A stretch of DNA of 20,657 nucleotides from an uncultured Oscillospiraceae bacterium (GTDB taxonomy: Bacteria; Bacillota; Clostridia; Oscillospirales; Oscillospiraceae): the NCBI GenBank assembly GCA_910588045.1, contig CAJUPS010000063.1, positions 1-20,657 of the forward strand, given 5' to 3'. Position 1 is the first letter of the stretch. The number at the start of each line of letters is the position of its first letter. Shown piece after piece: positions 7,802-15,722 of the stretch. The notes under the pieces were generated by a model, which saw only the letters and a list, made by a program, of their open reading frames with translations, did not search any database and was not told the DNA's origin. The translations under genes and the position numbers were made by a program.

Positions 7802-8843
7802 AAATGGAGCGGAAAGTGCCGGATGCTCGCCCGGGTTGTTACCAGCTTACAGTGAAAACAATATTCCTGTTATAATTTCGTGCAGCAATTATTATGCACC
7901 ATACGCAGGAGTTTTTATTCAATCACTTGCTGACCATGCGACTCCAGAGCACAACTATGACATTATCATAATGGAGCGCGAAATTTCACGAGAAAATAAA
8001 AGGCTTTTGTCATCCCTCACCAAAGATCAGCACCTCTCAATTAGATTTTTCAATCCTGGTTCCTATTTGCCAGAGTTGGAAGGAGACACACGTTATCCAA
8101 GCGAAATTCTTTGGAGACTATATGCACCTTATTTATTTGAGAGCTACTCAAAAATCATTACAATCGGTATAGACATTATCCTTACCAGAGATATAGCCGA
8201 ATTGTTTGCAATTGACCTAAAGGGAGCTTGCATCGGCGCGGTCCGTGATATTGGAGCGCAAGGAATGTATGCCGAAAATTCTAACTTCAGGCCATCCGTA
8301 AGCACTATAAGGACACGGGAGTATTTCGAACAAATACTAAAGCTGAGAGAGCCGCTTGATTATGTAAATAGCGATGTTGTGTTATATAATGCTCAAAGGA
8401 TTAGAGAAAAATATAATTTTAGTGGTATAGCCTCTTGCATCAGACAAAATGAATTTCTGGCAGTAGATCAAGACGCCCTCAATATTTTGCAGGAAGGAGA
8501 TATATTGTTTATTTCACCCGAATGGAATTTTATGATTCCACTAAATTATCGGCAAAATCGTATTTTTCCATTAGCATCTGAAGAATTAAGAGCCGCTTAC
8601 AGGCGTGCCAGCGATTACCCCGCAGTGCTCCATTGGGCCGACAGGCCCAAACCTTGGGTCTGCCCAGATGTTCCATATGGTAACGTATGGTGGGAGGTTG
8701 CGCAGCGGACTCCCTTTATGCCCCACATTGTAGTGCGTATGATCGATGAGTTGCAAAAGCGGAAGGAATACTACAAAGGGAAATATGGACAGGATGTTGC
8801 GGCATGGGACCCTGTTCCAAAGGTTGATAGGAGTAAAAAATGA
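7791..8843 (+). CDS. Family 8 glycosyltransferase with altered DxD motif
   Basis: A 350-residue retaining glycosyltransferase of the GT8 type (relatives of glycogenin, LgtC and GspA). Family marks are IPVIISCSNYYAPYAGV near the N-terminus, YAPYLFESYSKIITI, RDIAELFAIDL, and the C-terminal HWADRPKPW (281-289) matching the HxxGxxKPW metal/phosphate motif. The usual LD(x)D metal site after the KIIYL-type strand reads GID (126-128), so the first aspartate is a glycine; GGT to GAT would be one base change. I take the ATG at 7791, which overlaps the GT2 gene by 11 bases and has GGAG 4 bases upstream; a TTG at 7767 would add 8 residues. The gene is AT-rich (the line 8161-8220 has 22 G/C in 60). Confidence 0.85.
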   Translation: MYCENGAESAGCSPGLLPAYSENNIPVIISCSNYYAPYAGVFIQSLADHATPEHNYDIIIMEREISRENKRLLSSLTKDQHLSIRFFNPGSYLPELEGDTRYPSEILWRLYAPYLFESYSKIITIGIDIILTRDIAELFAIDLKGACIGAVRDIGAQGMYAENSNFRPSVSTIRTREYFEQILKLREPLDYVNSDVVLYNAQRIREKYNFSGIASCIRQNEFLAVDQDALNILQEGDILFISPEWNFMIPLNYRQNRIFPLASEELRAAYRRASDYPAVLHWADRPKPWVCPDVPYGNVWWEVAQRTPFMPHIVVRMIDELQKRKEYYKGKYGQDVAAWDPVPKVDRSKK

Positions 8844-9625
8844 AGGTTGCTATTTTGGCTGGAGGCTTCGGCACCCGCATCTCTGAGGAATCCCAATTCA
8901 AACCCAAGCCCATGGTGGAGCTGGGCGGAATGCCGATTTTGTGGCACATCATGAAGCTCTATAGTCACTACGGCTTCCACGAGTTCATCATCTGCGCGGG
9001 CTACAAGCAGCATGTAATCAAGGAATATTTCGCCGACTATTTCCTCCACACCTCGGACATTACATACGACTTTACCAACGGCAAAAATGAGATGACCGTC
9101 CACCGCAATACCTCCGAGCCATGGAAGGTGACCGTAGTGGACACCGGCCTGAACACCATGACCGGCGGCCGGATAAAGCGGGTACGGGACTATATCGGTG
9201 AGGAGCCCTTCCTGCTCACTTATGGCGACGGTGTAGCCGACCTGAATGTGGCGGAACTGGTGAAGTTCCATCAATCCCACGGAAAACTGGTCACCATTTC
9301 CGCCTATAACGCGGGGCAGCGGTTTGGTGTGCTGGACATCGGCGAGGACGGCGGCATTCGGGAGTTCCGGGAAAAGACCCAGGGGGATGGGAACCTCATC
9401 AACATCGGGTTCATGGTGTGTCAGCCGGAATTTATGGACTACATCGAGGGAGACAGCACCATGCTGGAAAAAGCCCCGCTGGAGCGGGCCGCGCAGGATG
9501 GCCAGCTAATGGCCTACAAGCACAAGGGGTTCTGGCAGTGCATGGACACAGTTCGTGAGAAGGAAGCATTGGAAAAGCTGTGGGCAGTGGGGCAAGCCCC
9601 ATGGAAGGTGTGGGATAACAGATGA
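8840..9625 (+). CDS. rfbF: Glucose-1-phosphate cytidylyltransferase
   Basis: A 261-residue enzyme making CDP-glucose from CTP and glucose 1-phosphate, the entry to CDP-6-deoxy and CDP-3,6-dideoxy sugars. The sequence matches RfbF/AscA/DdhA well: LAGGFGTRISEES (6-18), KPKPMVELGG (21-30), LLTYGDGVADL with D130 and D134 expected at the metal site, and the late GFWQCMDT. Its length is that of the family. The start overlaps the GT8 stop (ATGA), with AGGAG at 8829-8833, and the stop overlaps rfbG in the same way. GC content rises again at this gene. Confidence 0.96.
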   Translation: MKVAILAGGFGTRISEESQFKPKPMVELGGMPILWHIMKLYSHYGFHEFIICAGYKQHVIKEYFADYFLHTSDITYDFTNGKNEMTVHRNTSEPWKVTVVDTGLNTMTGGRIKRVRDYIGEEPFLLTYGDGVADLNVAELVKFHQSHGKLVTISAYNAGQRFGVLDIGEDGGIREFREKTQGDGNLINIGFMVCQPEFMDYIEGDSTMLEKAPLERAAQDGQLMAYKHKGFWQCMDTVREKEALEKLWAVGQAPWKVWDNR

Positions 9626-10689
9626 TTTTTGATCCCAGTTTTTATAAGGGCAAGCGCGTGTTCATAACGGGCCATACCGGCTTCAAGGGCAGTTGGCTCT
9701 GTCGTATACTGGTTGGCGCGGGTGCGGATGTTACCGGCTACTCCCTTCCTGCTCCAACAGAGCCCAACTTGTTTGCGCTTGCATCCGTTCAAAAGGGAAT
9801 GACCTCTGTAATGGGAGATATTCGGGCTGAAAAGGATCTGAGGACTGCGTTTGAGCAGGCCCGCCCTGAGATCGTTTTCCACCTGGCCGCTCAACCGCTG
9901 GTACGGGAGAGCTATCGGAATCCCGTTGATACCTACGCAGTGAACGTGATGGGGACAGTTCATCTGCTGGAGTGCATTCGGACCGCACAGGCGCCTGTGC
10001 GGTCGGTGGTGATTATCACCACCGACAAGGTATATTGGAATCAGGAATGGCCCTGGGGCTACCGGGAAAATGACCCGTTGGACGGATATGACCCCTATTC
10101 CAACTCGAAGTCCTGTTCGGAGTTGGTGACCCATAGCTATAAGAATAGCTTTTTTGCAGACGGGCGGGTGGCTGTTTCCACCGCCCGGGCGGGGAACGTA
10201 ATCGGCGGAGGGGATTTTGCCAATGACCGGATTATTCCGGACTGTGTACGCGCTGCCTGGAGCAGGGAGCCTTTGGTTCTGCGCAATCCAGACTCCATCC
10301 GGCCTTATCAGCACGTTCTGGAGCCACTGTTTGCCTATCTAATGATTGCATGGCGGCAATATGAGGATGGGGCTTATGCCGGATGCTACAACGTGGGCCC
10401 GGATGAGCGTGACTGCGTGACTACCGGCAGGCTGGCGGATTTATTCTGCCGGGAATGGGGAGCGGAGCTGCACTGGGAGTGCCGGAGAGAGTCCGCCGCA
10501 CCCCATGAGGCAAACTTTCTAAAGCTGGATTGTTCAAAACTGAAATCTGTTTTTGGCTGGAAGCCCCGCTGGCACATTGAGGAAGCCGTGGCGCATACTG
10601 TGGAGTGGACTAGGGTGTGGATGGCTGGCGGAGACATTCCGGCGGAGATGGACCGGCAGATCAAGCTCTATTGGGAGGGGGAAGAATAA
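9622..10689 (+). CDS. rfbG: CDP-glucose 4,6-dehydratase
   Basis: A 355-residue extended SDR that converts CDP-glucose to CDP-4-keto-6-deoxyglucose using tightly bound NAD. Seen: GHTGFKG (17-23) for the dinucleotide, FHLAAQPLVRESY (86-98), TTDKVY (133-138), the catalytic Y159-SNS-K163, GNVIGGGDF and the RPYQHVLEP segment typical of RfbG/AscB/DdhB. Full length with a clean start in an ATGA overlap with rfbF. It supplies the substrate of RfbH, encoded next. Confidence 0.96.
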   Translation: MIFDPSFYKGKRVFITGHTGFKGSWLCRILVGAGADVTGYSLPAPTEPNLFALASVQKGMTSVMGDIRAEKDLRTAFEQARPEIVFHLAAQPLVRESYRNPVDTYAVNVMGTVHLLECIRTAQAPVRSVVIITTDKVYWNQEWPWGYRENDPLDGYDPYSNSKSCSELVTHSYKNSFFADGRVAVSTARAGNVIGGGDFANDRIIPDCVRAAWSREPLVLRNPDSIRPYQHVLEPLFAYLMIAWRQYEDGAYAGCYNVGPDERDCVTTGRLADLFCREWGAELHWECRRESAAPHEANFLKLDCSKLKSVFGWKPRWHIEEAVAHTVEWTRVWMAGGDIPAEMDRQIKLYWEGEE

Positions 10690-12029
10690 TGCCTAAATGG
10701 GCGAGTGAAGGTCAGGCGCGTCAAGAGATCCTGGAGAAGATTGCAGACTATTATCACGCATATCATGAGAAAGCAGCTCCTTTTCAAAAGGGCAGTCGGA
10801 TTCCATATGCGGGCCGTGTGTTCGACGAAAAGGAGATGTGCGCACTGGTGGATTCCGCGTTGGACTTCTGGCTCACCACAGGCAGGTTTGCCGAGAGGTT
10901 TGAGCGAGAGTTTGCGCAATGGCTGGGCGTGAAATATGCCAGCCTGGTCAACAGTGGATCCTCTGCCAATCTGATTGCATTTTCTGCCCTTACCGCTCCT
11001 GCGTTGGGTGAGCGGCAAATCAAGCGGGGGGACGAGGTCATCACGGTAGCGGCCGGATTTCCTACGACCATTACGCCGATTATCCAATATGGAGCGGTTC
11101 CTGTTTTTGTGGATGTGACCATCCCCCAATACAATATCGACGTGTCAAAGCTGGAGAATGCGTTGAGCGAGAGGACGAAGGCGGTCATGATCGCCCATAC
11201 CATGGGAAATCCTTTTGACCTGGCGGCGGTAAAGGATTTTTGTGACCGGCATAAGCTCTGGCTGATAGAGGATAACTGCGATGCCCTTGGCAGCATTTAT
11301 ACGCTGAACAAGGAGGCGCGCTTTACCGGCACGGTGGGCGATATTGGTACTTCCAGCTTCTACCCACCCCACCATATGACCATGGGCGAAGGTGGCTGTG
11401 TCTATACCAATAATCCGTTACTGCACCGCTTCATTCTGTCCTATCGTGACTGGGGCCGCGACTGCGTCTGTCCCTCCGGACACGACAATTTCTGTGGGCA
11501 TAGATTTAGCGGGCAGTATGGGGAATTGCCGAAAGGCTATGACCATAAATATGTTTACAGCCACTTCGGATATAACCTGAAGCTGACAGATATGCAGGCG
11601 GCCATCGGCTGTGAGCAGCTGAAAAAACTCCCTGATTTTATTGTGCGCAGGAAGAAAAACTGGGCATATCTGAGAGAAGCGTTGGAGCCTGTTTCGGACA
11701 AGCTGATCCTGCCGGAACCGGCCCCTGGCAGTGATCCCAGTTGGTTTGGTTTTTTGATGACGGTACAGGAGGGCGTAAACCGGGATGCCATTGTTCATGA
11801 ACTGGAGGGCAAAGGCATCCAGACAAGAATGTTGTTTTCGGGGAACCTTCTGCGTCACCCCTGTTTCGACCAACTGCGGGAAAGCGGCCACGGGTATCGT
11901 GTAGTTGGTTCATTGGAAAATACGGACCGAATCGTACAGAATACTTTCTGGGTTGGCGTATATCCGGGGCTGACGGACGAGATGCTGCGGTATATGGCGG
12001 ATAGGATCGTGGAAGCGGTGAAACGATGA
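10689..12029 (+). CDS. rfbH: CDP-6-deoxy-4-hexulose-3-dehydrase (E1)
   Basis: A 446-residue PMP- and [2Fe-2S]-dependent dehydrase that removes the C3 hydroxyl of CDP-4-keto-6-deoxyglucose, the defining step of 3,6-dideoxyhexose formation. The aminotransferase-fold lysine is replaced by histidine in YPPHHMTMGEGG (H228-H229), which marks the E1 class rather than a transaminase. EDNCDALG (194-201) contains the cofactor aspartate. C259, C261 and C269 in the DCVC-GHDNFCGHRF segment match iron-sulfur ligands of the family. E1 normally works with an NADH-dependent flavin/iron-sulfur reductase (E3, RfbI/AscD), which is not in this window. The ATG shares one base with the rfbG stop (TAATG); an upstream in-frame extension into rfbG is rejected. 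Confidence 0.96.
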   Translation: MPKWASEGQARQEILEKIADYYHAYHEKAAPFQKGSRIPYAGRVFDEKEMCALVDSALDFWLTTGRFAERFEREFAQWLGVKYASLVNSGSSANLIAFSALTAPALGERQIKRGDEVITVAAGFPTTITPIIQYGAVPVFVDVTIPQYNIDVSKLENALSERTKAVMIAHTMGNPFDLAAVKDFCDRHKLWLIEDNCDALGSIYTLNKEARFTGTVGDIGTSSFYPPHHMTMGEGGCVYTNNPLLHRFILSYRDWGRDCVCPSGHDNFCGHRFSGQYGELPKGYDHKYVYSHFGYNLKLTDMQAAIGCEQLKKLPDFIVRRKKNWAYLREALEPVSDKLILPEPAPGSDPSWFGFLMTVQEGVNRDAIVHELEGKGIQTRMLFSGNLLRHPCFDQLRESGHGYRVVGSLENTDRIVQNTFWVGVYPGLTDEMLRYMADRIVEAVKR

Positions 12030-12949
12030 ATACAGCGATTGTGACGGGAGCAAACGGCTTTGTGGGCAGCGCACTGGTCCGTGAGCTGCTGGGTCATGAT
12101 TATCGAGTGTACGCGATAGGACGCAAAGGACACCTGGAAAACATTCCATCTGACAGCCGAGTCAGCTTCATTCCGGTGGAGTTATCACAAATTAGGACGT
12201 TGTCCAGCAAGTTGCCGGAGCAGCCGTATGACATTTTTTTCCATCTGGCATGGAGCGGAAGTGCGGGCCCAGCCAGAGCGGACACGGTGTTGCAGCTCCA
12301 AAATGCGCAGTGGACGGTGGATGTATTATATGCTGCTGCGGAGCTCAATTGCAAAAGGGTCCTTTGCGCAGGGAGCATAACAGAGCACGAAGCAATAGCG
12401 GCGGCATATGCACAGGGCAACCGACCTGGAATGGGTTATATCTATGGCGCTGGAAAAGTGGCTGCCCACATGATGTGTATGTCGGTGGCCGCCCAATCAG
12501 GCATTGACCTTATTTGGCCGGAAATAACAAATGCGTATGGCCCAGGTGAGCGCAGCCCGCGGGTGGTAAATACTGCCATACAAAAATGCCTTCGCGGTGA
12601 GGCGCCTCAGTTCACCTCCGGAACCCAAAATTATGATTTTGTATATATTGATGACGTTGCCCGTGCCTTCCGCCTGATTGGAGAATATGGAAAGCCGTTT
12701 CATGAGTACCTGATTGGCAGCTCAACGGCTCGCCCACTGAAAGAATTTCTCTTAGAGATGCAAAAAGAAATTGCCCCAGAATTGGAATTTCAATTTGGAA
12801 ACGTTCCATTCACAGGTGTTGATTTGCCTTTAAGTAAATTTGATTGTACCCAGACGGAAACTGATACCGGATTTCGGGCCAAAATCGGTTTTGCGGAGGG
12901 ATGCAGACGAACAATGGAGTGGTGGAGAAAAGAAGGGGCATTGAAATGA
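12026..12949 (+). CDS. SDR-family reductase/epimerase, probable CDP-dideoxyhexose synthase
   Basis: A 307-residue extended SDR with GANGFVG (8-14), FFHLAWSG (71-78) and the active pair Y140-GAG-K144, followed by NAYGPGERSP and a DFVYIDDVARA segment. In CDP-3,6-dideoxyhexose loci the gene after the dehydrase is usually the 4-keto reductase that sets the final sugar (abequose, paratose or ascarylose synthase; RfbJ, RfbS, AscF types). Position and size fit this, but the stereochemical outcome cannot be read from sequence. It is coupled to rfbH and to the next gene by ATGA overlaps. Confidence 0.82.
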   Translation: MNTAIVTGANGFVGSALVRELLGHDYRVYAIGRKGHLENIPSDSRVSFIPVELSQIRTLSSKLPEQPYDIFFHLAWSGSAGPARADTVLQLQNAQWTVDVLYAAAELNCKRVLCAGSITEHEAIAAAYAQGNRPGMGYIYGAGKVAAHMMCMSVAAQSGIDLIWPEITNAYGPGERSPRVVNTAIQKCLRGEAPQFTSGTQNYDFVYIDDVARAFRLIGEYGKPFHEYLIGSSTARPLKEFLLEMQKEIAPELEFQFGNVPFTGVDLPLSKFDCTQTETDTGFRAKIGFAEGCRRTMEWWRKEGALK

Positions 12950-13518
12950 ACCAAAAATTCTCTTTTCATGAAACGGAGTTCCCCGGGTTAATTGAGATAA
13001 CTTCGTTCAATATGGAGGATTCCCGCGGCTGTTTTACCAAGGATTATTCCAAGGAAATATTTCAATCAAATGGGATTCCGTATCATTTGGCAGAGGTCTT
13101 TTATTCCAGCAGCCACAAAGGCGTTATCCGCGGACTTCACTTCCAGAGGGTCAAGGCACAACCGAAGCTGGTTCGTTGCATTTGTGGGCATATCTGGGAT
13201 GTGGCAGTAGATTTGCGAAAGGACAGCCCTACCTACAAAAAATGGAAATGTTTTGAGCTGACAGGACAGAATTGTGTAGAGGTCCTGATACCTGCTGGCT
13301 TTGCACATGGGTTTTTGGCTTTGGAGGAATCTATTGTCTCTTACAAATGTGCCGAAATCTTTTATGGAGAATATGACGATGGCATCATCTGGAACGATCC
13401 GGATTTGGCTGTGGCATGGCCAATAGAGCGTATCGGCGATGTCGGGAGTATCATATTGTCCGATAAAGACAACAGGCTTCGCAGCTTTGCGGAATTTGAA
13501 ACGCAAATGGTGTTCTGA
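12946..13518 (+). CDS. RmlC-like sugar-nucleotide 3,5- or 5-epimerase
   Basis: A 190-residue cupin of the dTDP-4-dehydrorhamnose 3,5-epimerase family. Recognisable parts are EDSRGCFTKDY, GVIRGLHFQ with the expected catalytic H65, VDLRKDSPTYKKW, PAGFAHGFLAL (117-127), and IIWNDPDLAVAWP with LSDKDNRL at the end. No dTDP-rhamnose genes are present; the neighbours make CDP sugars, so AscE-like epimerisation of a CDP-4-keto-dideoxyhexose is the best guess. After Y133-K134 the usual tyrosine pair (YK..DYY in RmlC) reads EIFY, which may alter the acid residue that decides between C3 and C5 epimerisation (inference). The start is in an ATGA overlap. Confidence 0.85.
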   Translation: MNQKFSFHETEFPGLIEITSFNMEDSRGCFTKDYSKEIFQSNGIPYHLAEVFYSSSHKGVIRGLHFQRVKAQPKLVRCICGHIWDVAVDLRKDSPTYKKWKCFELTGQNCVEVLIPAGFAHGFLALEESIVSYKCAEIFYGEYDDGIIWNDPDLAVAWPIERIGDVGSIILSDKDNRLRSFAEFETQMVF

Positions 13519-13519
13519 T

Positions 13520-14680
13520 ATGACTTTTTTAATTGTTGGCTGCGGCATAACCGGCGCAGTCATTGCCCGTCAGCTTGCGGAGCGCGGCGAGCAGGTTATG
13601 ATATGGGACCGGAGAGATCATATCGGCGGGAATATGTTCGATGAAACGGACGGACACGGCTTTTTGGTGCAAAAGTATGGTCCGCATACCTTTCATACCA
13701 ATAAAAAGGAACTGTACGACTATATTTGCCGTTTTGAGCGATGGCAGGAGTTTCGTTTGACCTGTGGCGCGGTCTGGGATGGAGAGTTTACGCCCACGCC
13801 GTTTAATTTTACAACGATTGATACGTTTTACCCGCCAGAGAGAGCGGCGGCGCTCAAGGAAAAACTTAAGATTGCCTTTGCAGGAAGAGAAACCGCAGCC
13901 GTAGTGGAAGTGATGGAGCATCCGGACCCGGATATTCGGGCCTATGCGGAATATCTATTTGAAAAGGATTACGCGCCCTATACGGCCAAGCAGTGGGGGT
14001 TGGACCCCGGCGAGATTGACGCAAGCGTGCTCAAGCGCGTGCCGCTGCGGTTTTCCTACCAAGACGGTTATTTTGATGACCGCTACCAAGTAATGCCGGA
14101 GCACTCCTATACGCAGTTTTTTCAAAATCTGCTGGACCACGATAATATCCAGGTGTGCTTGGGAGTGGACGCGTTGACCCATCTCTCTATTCAGGACAGC
14201 CGGATTTATCTGGATGGAATGCCGCTGTCCGTCCCGGTTGTCTATACCGGAGCACTGGACGAGCTGTTCGGCTGTGTTTATGGCCGTCTGCCGTACCGCT
14301 CTCTGAGGTTTGAATGGAGATATGAGGAAAGAGACAGCCTACAGGTAACACCGATTGTGGCCTATCCTCAGGAGCCGGGGTACACACGGATTACAGAATA
14401 CAAAAAGCTGCCGCTCCAGTCCGGCCATGGCACCAGCTATGCCATCGAATATCCGTTGCCATATCAGCACGGTGAGAAGCAGGAGCCCTATTATCCGGTT
14501 TTGACAGCGGACAGTCAGGCGCAGTATGCAAAGTACAGGGCGCTTGCAGAGCAAGTTACCGATTTGATCTTCTGTGGCCGTTTGGCAGATTTCAAGTATT
14601 ACAATATGGACCAAGCCTTGGAAAGAGCGCTGGATGTAGCAAAAATGATAGAAGTAAGGATGCGTGATCATGCTTTCTGA
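13520..14680 (+). CDS. glf: UDP-galactopyranose mutase
   Basis: A 386-residue flavoenzyme interconverting UDP-galactopyranose and UDP-galactofuranose. Seen: FAD-binding GCGITG (7-12) with IWDRRDHIGGN, the YGPHTFHTN segment, NFTTID, YTAKQWGLDP, the late PYRSLRFE with a substrate arginine, and GRLADFKYYNMDQ near the C-terminus, all standard for bacterial Glf and in the right order. The ATG lies one base after the previous stop; a longer in-frame start inside the epimerase gene is unlikely. It implies galactofuranose in the glycan made by this locus, or supplied to another surface polymer. Confidence 0.95.
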   Translation: MTFLIVGCGITGAVIARQLAERGEQVMIWDRRDHIGGNMFDETDGHGFLVQKYGPHTFHTNKKELYDYICRFERWQEFRLTCGAVWDGEFTPTPFNFTTIDTFYPPERAAALKEKLKIAFAGRETAAVVEVMEHPDPDIRAYAEYLFEKDYAPYTAKQWGLDPGEIDASVLKRVPLRFSYQDGYFDDRYQVMPEHSYTQFFQNLLDHDNIQVCLGVDALTHLSIQDSRIYLDGMPLSVPVVYTGALDELFGCVYGRLPYRSLRFEWRYEERDSLQVTPIVAYPQEPGYTRITEYKKLPLQSGHGTSYAIEYPLPYQHGEKQEPYYPVLTADSQAQYAKYRALAEQVTDLIFCGRLADFKYYNMDQALERALDVAKMIEVRMRDHAF

Positions 14681-15485
14681 TTTACATACCCACTCCACCG
14701 CCTCCGATGGTCAGTACACCCCGTCGGAGTTAGTTCGTTTAGCTAAGGATAGGGGCCTGGAAGTTCTTGCTCTTACCGACCATGATACACTAGACGGCCT
14801 GAAGGAAGCGGTCCAAGCAGGAGAAAAGTATGGTGTACAAGTGGTGCGTGGGATTGAGCTCAGTGCTATGGAGTACGACACCTTTCACATCCTGGGCTAT
14901 CAGTTCTCCCCCGATGCCCCATCTCTGGCAGCGCTTTGTCATCGGATGAAGGAGCGCAGAGATGAACGGATACCCCGGTTGATTGCCTTCCTCCGGGGGA
15001 AGGGTGTAGCCCTTTCCGCAGATGAAGTAACAGAAATTGCTGGCGGATCTATTGTCGGTCGGCCTCATTTTGCGCAGGCGATGGTCCGCCGGGGGTATGT
15101 AAAGAACAACCTGGAAGCGTTTGACCGCTATCTGGATACAGAGGAATACCATCAGAAAGTGGAGCGAGGGAAACCTTCCGTCCGGGAATGTGTGGAAGCA
15201 GTCAAGACGGCAGGTGGTAAGGTATCCCTGGCTCATCCGTATCAGATTGGAATTAGTGATATGGAGTTAGAGACGCTGGTGCGGGAACTGGCTGATTATG
15301 GACTGGATGCCATTGAATGTTATTACCCTAAGTATACGCCAGAACAGGAGGCGTTTTATCTCCATCTGGCAGAAAAATACGGTCTCCATATCACCGGTGG
15401 CAGTGATTTCCACGGCGAGCGGGTAAAGCCGGATGTCCGGCTGGCGGCGCTTCATTTAGAATTGGATTGGCTATTCGATCTGTAA
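14670..15485 (+). CDS. PHP-domain metal-dependent phosphoesterase
   Basis: A 271-residue PHP-superfamily phosphoesterase of the TrpH/YciV type. Metal-ligand motifs in order: DLHTHS (H6, H8), TDHDT (36-40), GIELS with E63, FHILGY with H73, LAHPYQ, and GGSDFHG near the end. Characterised relatives cleave nucleoside 3',5'-bisphosphates or trim RNA 5' ends, e.g. RNase AM. The 3',5'-bisphosphate activity would fit a locus with sulfotransfer, because adenosine 3',5'-bisphosphate (PAP) is the by-product of PAPS-dependent sulfotransferases (inference). I choose the ATG at 14670, 9 bases after AAGGA; the GTG at 14664 is too close to that site. It overlaps glf by 11 bases and is the last gene of the operon. 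Confidence 0.88.
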   Translation: MLSDLHTHSTASDGQYTPSELVRLAKDRGLEVLALTDHDTLDGLKEAVQAGEKYGVQVVRGIELSAMEYDTFHILGYQFSPDAPSLAALCHRMKERRDERIPRLIAFLRGKGVALSADEVTEIAGGSIVGRPHFAQAMVRRGYVKNNLEAFDRYLDTEEYHQKVERGKPSVRECVEAVKTAGGKVSLAHPYQIGISDMELETLVRELADYGLDAIECYYPKYTPEQEAFYLHLAEKYGLHITGGSDFHGERVKPDVRLAALHLELDWLFDL

Positions 15486-15722
15486 CTTTCTATTACTTTT
15501 TTACGGATTCTCCCCGCTCTTAGCTTATGATTTATACATTTCCCCTGTCATACAGCAAGCCCACAGCCAGCAACCATTTCGTTCTGCTGACCCACAACCT
15601 GACCCATTGCAGGAAAAATCCGTGTGGAAGCACCGGACCGGACAGCACCCCAGAATTACAAAATCCGGGCACAAAAGACCCGGACGGAGGGAAAAGCACG
15701 CCGTTGCCTCCCCTATTGAATA
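15486..15722 (+). other. Non-coding stretch before tRNA fragment
   Basis: No credible gene; open frames here look accidental. It contains a direct repeat CTGACCC at 15587-15593 and 15599-15605, a small ACCGGACCGGA repeat near 15632-15642, and a 6-bp hairpin TCCGGG/CCCGGA (15664-15669 with 15679-15684) with a 9-base loop and no T run. No good terminator follows the PHP gene until the hairpin at 15796. It may be the end of an integrated element (see tRNA fragment). Confidence 0.6.

Noticed and set aside
10617..10688. Longer start for rfbH inside rfbG
   Set aside because: The ATG at 10689 gives the family's normal N-terminus; the extension overlaps the coding end of rfbG by 72 bases without a ribosome binding site.
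15686..15711. GGAGG/CCTCC hairpin before the tRNA fragment as a 5' acceptor stem
   Set aside because: Only five pairs with a 16-base loop, and it does not complement the AGTCTCC acceptor strand.
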